Positions 58,414 to 64,000 of a stretch of 64,000 nt of DNA are shown one piece after another. Made by a program: the position numbers and the translations under genes. Each line of letters begins with the position of its first letter. The first letter of the stretch is position 1. The notes beneath the pieces were generated by a model. The model was given only the letters and a program-made list of their open reading frames with translations. It searched no databases and was not told where the DNA came from. This DNA is from Glandiceps talaboti (lineage: Eukaryota > Hemichordata > Enteropneusta > Spengelidae), in the NCBI RefSeq assembly GCF_964340395.1, contig NC_135553.1, positions 28,689,449 to 28,753,448 on the forward strand. The letters are read 5' to 3'.

Positions 58414-60660
58414 TTACTTTTCTGCTGGGGGGATCTTTCGAGATGTATCTAAAAGAAATTTGGCAAAAGGAAGTTTATCATCTGAACTTAGAATATACAA
58501 AAATTTATCTTGACTGTTTAAAGTGTTAAAATAAGCACATTTCAAAGATATCGAAGAAAATAAAACCTCTCTCTCATTTTCGTGTTGTGGGCAATGAATA
58601 ATAAAATGAAATTCATCTTCAACCATTGAGGGGCAATACTTGCAAAATCTTTCATTGGCAGGAATTTTCGGCATACACCTTCTACCCAACTCTATTTGTA
58701 AATGAAAATCAGAGACTCTAAATTTTGTAATTAATCTACGACAAGTGGGATTCTTAATCTTGATTAGGTAGTTTTCTAGTTTGAATACAGATTTAAAAGT
58801 TCTATAAGTTCTAAGTTTGTTTTTATCACTACCATTTCTTCTAACATCATTAAATAAATCATTAAACCAAGATTTACAAAAGTCTTTGCATAGATTGTCC
58901 TGAATTGTATTAAGGGTAGAATTAAAATTACAAATACAAGACCAAATATTGCTCTCACTATATTTATCAAGCATATCTGTTATATAGTTTCCCCAATTTG
59001 AATAACGCATGGACGATAAGTATGCTGACTTTAATAAACAATCATCACTAATAACTAATCTATGCCAATACTTCAACATATGCTTAATAACAACAAAATT
59101 AACAGGAAAACGCCCCAATTCCCCTATAATACCATTTATTGGAGCTCTCTTAGAAACACCCAATAAAAATCTATAAAAAGAGTAACTAATCTCATCAAGA
59201 AAATTCTTCTTTTGATTTATTTCGCAACCCCAGACTTCGCAACCATAAGTCATGATAGGAACTATTAAACGATCAAAAAGATCTAAAGCTATATCAACTG
59301 AAATACATCCATCAGAAGATACGAGTCTACGTAAACTGAAAAGAGCTTTCATGGACTTTAACTTCAAGTTACAGAAATTTCTTTTAAACTTACCATTAGC
59401 AGAAATTATAATACCCAAATAGCAATATTCCTTAACACTATCAATTGAAATTCCATTTAAATGAAAACTAACACTTTTAATCAAACGGTTGCTCTTATTG
59501 AAAACAATGACTTTAGTTTTCTTGATGTTTACAGTTAATTTCCATTTTGAACAAAAGTTGTGTAACTTATCCAAACAGTGTTGTAAACCATTGGCAGATT
59601 CTGACAATAACAAAAGATCATCAGCATAAAGAAGGCAATTTAGAGAAAGAGAGTTAAACTTAACTGGTAAATCCTCATTGGAATCAAAGATACAAGGTAA
59701 ATCATTTAAATAAATATTAAATAAAGTTGGACTTAAATTACAGCCTTGCTTGACACCTACCAAAGAACTAAAATTTTTTGTGAGACCAGCATTTGTTTTT
59801 ACACAATACTCAACATTATCATACATAGATTTAATCAAATCATAAAATTTACCATTTACCCCATAATTCCTCAGTTTCCAAAATAGACCATTACGCCAAA
59901 TGCTATCAAATGCTTTGCGAAAGTCAACAAAACAGCTGTAAAGATACTTATTACAATTACTTGACTTGGTAGTAGAGTACACATATTTCTCAATTGCTGA
60001 TTTAAGTACAAAAATATTATCAGATGTTCTCCTCTTGGCCCTGAAACCTGACTGGAAAGGAGTGTAAATTTTGTTATCAACTAAAAAATTAACAAGTCTA
60101 CCATTTAAGACTGAGGTGAAAAGTTTTGCTAAACAACTATTTATAGAAATGCCTCTATAATTTGAAGGATCACATTTAACACCAGACTTAAAAATAGGCA
60201 CAAGAATGGCATTCTTCCATTGACTAGGAAAAGTACCTGAAGAGAGAATAGCATTAAACAAAATACACAATGGTTTCAGAAGAACATGACTACCAAATTT
60301 TAACATCTCATTCAGAATACCATCAAAACCTGGTGATTTACTACATTTTAACTTTTGTAAAGCTTTCAAAATTTCTGATTCAGAAAATACAGCATTAAGA
60401 ACATTATCAATTTTATCGTTTGAAGTTTCCATACTTAACAAATCTGATTCAATTATCTTAGTGAAATCAGCATTAGTATTACTAGACAAAGTAATCTCAC
60501 CAAGTCTCTTAAAATGTTCATACCACTCATCTACACTAATAGAAGAATCAGACTTATTTTCAACTTGAGATGATAATTCTTTTAACAATTTCCAGAAACT
60601 ATTTCTATTCTGAGAATATGCAGTTTCTAAATGTGCAAGTTTGCTTTTCTTTAACTGCAT
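58414..60660 (-). CDS. LINE reverse transcriptase ORF
   Basis: 748 codons with no internal stop. The protein copies element RNA into DNA at the target site. The RT spans roughly residues 140-420, with NYRGISINSCLAK, FVDFRKAFDSI (catalytic D246), GVKQGCNLSPTLFNIYLNDL and YADD 345-348. It continues with a thumb region and IVPIMTYGCEVWG (about 468-480). A C-terminal CCHC-like finger follows (C674, C677, H686 or H690, C691, in FCKYCP...EDEFHFIIHC). The ORF has no endonuclease of its own; that domain lies in the preceding ORF, offset by one base. The ATG at 60658-60660 lies in an A9 run, just after an in-frame TAA, and overlaps the endonuclease stop (ATGCAGTTAA). Translation may need reinitiation or -1 slippage, or the copy has lost one A. 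Confidence 0.93.
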   Translation of the reverse strand: MQLKKSKLAHLETAYSQNRNSFWKLLKELSSQVENKSDSSISVDEWYEHFKRLGEITLSSNTNADFTKIIESDLLSMETSNDKIDNVLNAVFSESEILKALQKLKCSKSPGFDGILNEMLKFGSHVLLKPLCILFNAILSSGTFPSQWKNAILVPIFKSGVKCDPSNYRGISINSCLAKLFTSVLNGRLVNFLVDNKIYTPFQSGFRAKRRTSDNIFVLKSAIEKYVYSTTKSSNCNKYLYSCFVDFRKAFDSIWRNGLFWKLRNYGVNGKFYDLIKSMYDNVEYCVKTNAGLTKNFSSLVGVKQGCNLSPTLFNIYLNDLPCIFDSNEDLPVKFNSLSLNCLLYADDLLLLSESANGLQHCLDKLHNFCSKWKLTVNIKKTKVIVFNKSNRLIKSVSFHLNGISIDSVKEYCYLGIIISANGKFKRNFCNLKLKSMKALFSLRRLVSSDGCISVDIALDLFDRLIVPIMTYGCEVWGCEINQKKNFLDEISYSFYRFLLGVSKRAPINGIIGELGRFPVNFVVIKHMLKYWHRLVISDDCLLKSAYLSSMRYSNWGNYITDMLDKYSESNIWSCICNFNSTLNTIQDNLCKDFCKSWFNDLFNDVRRNGSDKNKLRTYRTFKSVFKLENYLIKIKNPTCRRLITKFRVSDFHLQIELGRRCMPKIPANERFCKYCPSMVEDEFHFIIHCPQHENEREVLFSSISLKCAYFNTLNSQDKFLYILSSDDKLPFAKFLLDTSRKIPPAEK

Positions 60661-60672
60661 TTTTTTTTAACT
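60651..60672 (-). promoter_or_regulatory. A9 run with overlapping AUG/UAA: reinitiation or -1 slip site
   Basis: On the minus strand, GTT then A9, then TGCAGTTAA. The endonuclease frame reads AAA AAA AAA TGC AGT TAA; the RT frame is -1 and opens with ATG at the last A. ATGCAGTT is complemented by AACTGCAT about 30 nt downstream, a possible 8-bp stem beginning at once after the A run. Confidence 0.4.
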
Positions 60673-61985
60673 TTAATAATTTTTTGTAGCTTTTTTTTCA
60701 ACTTGAAACATCTACCTCTAATGAAAGGATCTTTTGGAAATCTACTCAGCAACTTCAAAGAATCTTTTAACTCCTTACGCATAATAAAACATGATTTATC
60801 AAACCAAGGCTGACTTTTCTTATTATTCCTTTTAAAATTAATTTTTGGTGTAATCTTCTTGAGTGATTTATCTGAGACCTTGTAAAGAATATTTTCAAAA
60901 TGAGAAACAATATCACTACTATTCATCACATTACCACAAGCAAAATTTAACTTCTCAAAATCATCTTTCAAAGATGGACAATGTAAATTATCAAGGAAAA
61001 TTTGTTTTGAATTATCATCCCATATGTACTTACTTGGATAAGGTAATGCATTAACAGAAGACTTATTATTAGAAATTAACAAATTAAAATTCGTTTGTAA
61101 TGAAAGACCAACTGGGCAATGATCAGATAAATGTGACAAATCAAAAACCTTAAAATACTGAACCTGCGCAAAGATTGATTTGGTAATAATACCATAGTCT
61201 ACAATGCTATATCCACTAGGCTTATAACAAGTTGGCTTTCCATTTAAATCACCAACAGATCTACCATTCAAAATTAATAAATTATTTTGTATGCATAAAT
61301 CAATGAGTTGTCTACCAAAACTATTATTGCAAAATTTACCAGCATCCATAGAAGCTCTATCATGAAAGTTATCAGGTAAATAATCAATCTCTGTTGGACA
61401 AAATTCTAATTCATCATCAACAATGTAATCCTGTAAGTTTCCAGTACGTGCATTGAAATCACCAAGTAAGATAATATCCCCTAAAGATGAATAATATAAA
61501 ATCTCTGTTTGAAGAATATCAAAATAGTCATTATTTATATGCATCATAGAACCTTGAGGAGGTAAATATACAGAACAAATAAAAATATCTCTATTAGAAG
61601 AAAACATACTTTTGTCAAGTTTACACCAAAGAAAATCAGAAAGTTTTGAATCTAGTTTCTTAATACCACTTTTAAATTTAGACTTAAAAAAGATAACAGA
61701 TCCCCCAGCAGCTCTCTTGCTACGTTTATGACGACTGAGTCGGTCAGATCTAAAAAAGTTATAACCATTTAAAGACAAACATTGAGAACTTGCAAGCCAT
61801 GTCTCTTGTATACAGAGAATATCAAATTTGTTTACCACCAGCTCAAAATCAATCTCAGTACATTTCTTTGATAAACCACCCTGGACATTCCAACTACCAA
61901 TAGAAATGGAAGAATGTGTAACACTATTCTTGTTATTCACCCTTTTGCTAAAAATACACATTCTTGACAACAAATTCAAGAACAC
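60651..61985 (-). CDS. LINE apurinic-type endonuclease ORF
   Basis: 444 codons. The protein nicks target DNA to prime reverse transcription. Exonuclease-endonuclease-phosphatase fold landmarks: SWNVQGG (N33), IQETW (E61), LLGDFNARTG (D176, N178), IVDYGI (D263) and LSDHCPVGL (S287, D288, H289), all the usual catalytic positions. Residues 300-444 form the linker that leads into RT in related elements (KSQPWFDKSCFIMRKELKD), ending in a Lys-rich stretch at the A9 run and the stop TAA (60651-60653). ORF2 of related LINEs is one protein, so the split here is notable. The start ATG at 61985 follows the 302-bp spacer after ORF1; a later Met (residue 9) is possible. Confidence 0.92.
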   Translation of the reverse strand: MFLNLLSRMCIFSKRVNNKNSVTHSSISIGSWNVQGGLSKKCTEIDFELVVNKFDILCIQETWLASSQCLSLNGYNFFRSDRLSRHKRSKRAAGGSVIFFKSKFKSGIKKLDSKLSDFLWCKLDKSMFSSNRDIFICSVYLPPQGSMMHINNDYFDILQTEILYYSSLGDIILLGDFNARTGNLQDYIVDDELEFCPTEIDYLPDNFHDRASMDAGKFCNNSFGRQLIDLCIQNNLLILNGRSVGDLNGKPTCYKPSGYSIVDYGIITKSIFAQVQYFKVFDLSHLSDHCPVGLSLQTNFNLLISNNKSSVNALPYPSKYIWDDNSKQIFLDNLHCPSLKDDFEKLNFACGNVMNSSDIVSHFENILYKVSDKSLKKITPKINFKRNNKKSQPWFDKSCFIMRKELKDSLKLLSRFPKDPFIRGRCFKLKKKLQKIIKVKKKCS

Positions 61986-62287
61986 AACATGAAAACACCA
62001 TTAAATGCACTAAAAAGTATCTTATAAAAACACTAGTGCAATATTAACAAAACACCTTCAAAACTTCAGTTGAGAAACGTTAAATCGTTCACTTTAGTTA
62101 AATGTAGCGAACACAACACTTACAGTATTATCGATGTACTCCAAGAATAACATATTGTGGCACACAATTCTGTATTTCCAGGTTTAACGAGGTCAAACAA
62201 TCAGAAAAATACACATCAAAGAACGAGTAAAAAGGCAAAGTGTTAACATTTGCAATCTACTCCTAGCATATTTTACACTATTACAAA
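61986..62287 (-). other. Spacer between LINE ORF1 and endonuclease ORF
   Basis: 302 bp, non-coding on the element strand. No obvious structure was seen by eye. Confidence 0.6.
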
Positions 62288-62821
62288 TTACAGTCGGTAT
62301 GGACTACTATAATACTGATCCCGATGATCAACATCATTATAATGATTACCACTAAAGACTGCTTTAATTGATGCCTTAATATCACCTACAAATAAACTTG
62401 TACCACTTTGGTTAATGTGTATACCATCTGAATGATATAAGTACTCACTACGACCCAATTTCCTGTGTTCTGCAAACACACACTTGCCAATGTGACTACA
62501 TTCTTGTTTCAAGTTGTAATTAATGAAGTTAACACTATCATTCAAGGAACCCTGAATACCATGAAAGGGCAAAACAGCTGACATTACAATTATGGCATTG
62601 GGGCATACAACTCTAGCTTCCCTACATAGATTAGCAAGCCGATCAATAATTACATCACCATGCTGAGATTGGCCAAGATCATTTGTACCAACATGGAAAA
62701 TAATACGCTCGACATGTTGATTATCAGAAATATGAAACAAACATGAACGCGCATCATCGATAGTAGAGGCTCTATATTTGATACATTTCCTATACTTATC
62801 AAATACATGAGGGTTGATATA
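62288..62821 (-). CDS. LINE ORF1 C-terminal part: SGNH esterase blocks after a UAG
   Basis: Continues the ORF1 frame directly after the UAG at 62822-62824, without a frame change (178 codons counting from the stop). It contains the remaining esterase blocks: IIFHVGTNDLG (oxyanion Asn in GTND), VMSAVLPFHG, and SDGIHINQSG with the catalytic Asp/His pair. The Ser block (GDSITKY) lies just before the UAG in the preceding segment. Esterase domains in LINE ORF1 proteins are established for CR1-type elements; their role is thought to involve lipid or membrane contact but is unsettled. If the UAG is not read through, this part could only start at an internal codon; no early ATG is present. Confidence 0.85.
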   Translation of the reverse strand, partial: YINPHVFDKYRKCIKYRASTIDDARSCLFHISDNQHVERIIFHVGTNDLGQSQHGDVIIDRLANLCREARVVCPNAIIVMSAVLPFHGIQGSLNDSVNFINYNLKQECSHIGKCVFAEHRKLGRSEYLYHSDGIHINQSGTSLFVGDIKASIKAVFSGNHYNDVDHRDQYYSSPYRL

Positions 62822-64000
62822 CTAGTACTTTGTGATAGAATCACCTATAATTACAGTAATACCATTAGACTTACTTAGCGGGTCATTAAAACGCTGCATT
62901 CGTGGAGAATTAACATAATCTGAACGACGACGATCATTAACATTTGACTGATACGGTGAAGAGTAACTTCGTCTGTCACGGTCATCCACACGCTGACTCG
63001 ACGGGGAATAACGTTGAGACGGACGGCGCGATGGAAGGTCAAACTCTGCAACACGACGAGTAGATGGAAGGTCAAACTCTGCAACACGAGTAGATGAATC
63101 TTGACTTGAAACTTGAGAATTATGAGATTGAATGCGCGAGTTAGCATGAGACAACGGAGTTGTAGATGTAGTAGATGAAACATGTTGAGATGTTATTGTG
63201 TCAGAACTTGAATCACGTTCACCAGTAATACCGACAGCAGACGCGTACGACGAAACTTGGCGCGAAGACGTGACCTCAGAGGAATTCACACGATCAAGTT
63301 TACTGTCTAAAACAGAAAGTTTCTTGTCAATACTCGATAATTTATCAGTCATATTAGTGACAGCGGATTGTGTCGAATCACATCTTTTCTCAACCGTAAC
63401 CAATCTTTCATCGAAATTGCTTTTCAAAGACGAAATGTCTCTTTTTAATACTTTCACTTCTGCGAAAACACGATTCTTGCACTCCAACTCAACTGCAGAC
63501 TGTGTCGCCAGTAACTTGTCATGAAAGCTCGTGAATAAAGATTCAAATTCATTCTTGACAGAAACTATATCCTCACGAACAGCATTGAAACTATCAGAGA
63601 GCATTATGTACCTGTCCTGTAAAATCTCAACTGAACGAGCGATAGTATTGGTTATCACGGCAGCCTCAGACGAAACATCCACCATAGACTTCGAGGGGTC
63701 AGATTCAACAACAGTATCAGCCCTGAGAGAAACAGCAATTTCCTCTTGATCAAGATCGGCACTGGCAATGGGAGAAGAAGTTGGAGCCATAATAGGAATA
63801 TTACATTGCATAACATTAGATACATCCAAAGATTTATCAGCCTCTTCACCAGTTGTAGCAGCAACATGATCTGAATAGTCACTCAAATCTAGCACTTTCG
63901 ATACACTTTCTTTTGACGCGCCATTTCTAGCACCACACATCTCAAAGTAGTTACTCAAGAACTCTTCAGCTTCTCTACGACAATTGAAACCTTTGAAACA
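62822..64000 (-). CDS. LINE ORF1 N-terminal part (coiled coil, Ser/Arg linker, GDS block), partial
   Basis: The frame is open past the window's right edge (it reads CFKGFNCRREAEEFLSNYFE at the edge), so the start is not seen. The first part is acidic and Ser-rich (about 15-90 of the visible frame). A coiled-coil-like segment with regular hydrophobic spacing follows (about 95-220: LQDRYIMLSDSFNAVREDIV, KVLKRDISSLKSNFDERLVT). Next comes a Ser/Arg-rich linker with a near-duplicate RVAEFDLPS pair (about 300-320). It ends in VIIGDSITKY, the serine block of an SGNH esterase, then UAG. Such ORF1 proteins form RNA-binding trimers or multimers in related LINEs. Cys residues at the edge may belong to an upstream finger. 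Confidence 0.85.
   Translation of the reverse strand, partial: CFKGFNCRREAEEFLSNYFEMCGARNGASKESVSKVLDLSDYSDHVAATTGEEADKSLDVSNVMQCNIPIMAPTSSPIASADLDQEEIAVSLRADTVVESDPSKSMVDVSSEAAVITNTIARSVEILQDRYIMLSDSFNAVREDIVSVKNEFESLFTSFHDKLLATQSAVELECKNRVFAEVKVLKRDISSLKSNFDERLVTVEKRCDSTQSAVTNMTDKLSSIDKKLSVLDSKLDRVNSSEVTSSRQVSSYASAVGITGERDSSSDTITSQHVSSTTSTTPLSHANSRIQSHNSQVSSQDSSTRVAEFDLPSTRRVAEFDLPSRRPSQRYSPSSQRVDDRDRRSYSSPYQSNVNDRRRSDYVNSPRMQRFNDPLSKSNGITVIIGDSITKY

Larger units (their letters stand above)
58366..64000 (-). mobile_element. Nearly full-length LINE with esterase ORF1, runs off the window
   Basis: Order 5' to 3' on the minus strand: ORF1 (from beyond 64000 to 62288), a spacer of 302 bp, APE endonuclease (61985-60651), RT (60660-58414), a very short 3' UTR and a (TTGTA)n tail (about 58366-58405). 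An ORF1 with an SGNH esterase is known from CR1/L2-group LINEs, while a minimal 3' UTR ending in a short-repeat tail recalls RTE-type elements, so clade assignment is open. Lesions are limited to one UAG in ORF1 and the endonuclease/RT frame change, so this is a young copy. Confidence 0.92.

Noticed and set aside
60863-61054. Plus-strand ORFs inside the LINE
   Set aside because: Antisense to the endonuclease frame, with no independent support.

Overview
The window looks like an AT-rich, TE-dense stretch of an animal nuclear genome. It carries animal-type LINEs, a Ty3/gypsy chromodomain element, a Penelope-like element, a tyrosine-recombinase element, many microsatellites, and exon-like pieces with polypyrimidine-AG acceptors. 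There are no operons, ribosome binding sites or CRISPR arrays. The repertoire fits a marine invertebrate such as a cephalochordate, hemichordate or lophotrochozoan; I cannot name the species. Most open frames longer than 60 codons are chance or antisense shadows.

Layout: 1-8.7 kb is intergenic DNA with a small unrecognised ORF, a 580-bp inverted-repeat element with a strong hairpin, and ATTA, GT and AT microsatellites. 9.1-14.0 kb holds an uninterrupted gypsy polyprotein ORF (zinc knuckle, protease, RT, RNase H, integrase, chromodomain) that lacks most of Gag and has no visible LTRs. 17.2-17.9 kb is a LINE 3' end. 19.3-21.7 kb (minus) is a decayed second gypsy copy next to a 15-unit, 20-bp minisatellite in perfect register. 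22.7-23.3 kb (minus) is a tyrosine recombinase remnant. 25.5-28.1 kb is a tandem repeat followed by a LINE pseudogene with an ATTCT tail; a related fragment lies at 29.3-29.7 kb. 31.95-32.73 kb (minus) is the only good host-gene candidate, a 260-codon ORF, with a short upstream exon-like ORF.

From 33.8 to 54 kb the DNA is mostly non-autonomous repeats. These include a family of G-run-bearing elements with TTA flanks, one of them complete with matching inverted ends at 38.80-40.54 kb. There are also two copies of a 141-147 bp MITE, a TA-flanked MITE, an inverted pair of a 370-bp repeat (42.6 and 49.2 kb), a Penelope-like pseudogene (45.8-48.1 kb) and a tRNA-derived SINE (54.0 kb). From 58.4 kb to the right edge a nearly intact LINE runs on the minus strand: ORF1 (coiled coil, Ser/Arg-rich linker, SGNH esterase), then an APE endonuclease ORF, then an RT ORF with a very short TTGTA-repeat tail.

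The most interesting item is that LINE. In about 5.5 kb it has only two interruptions, both at module boundaries: an in-frame UAG inside ORF1 just after the esterase GDS block, and an AUG/UAA overlap at an A9 run between endonuclease and RT. They may be two late mutations or translational control; comparing genomic copies would decide. I see no host defence or other multi-gene system here.
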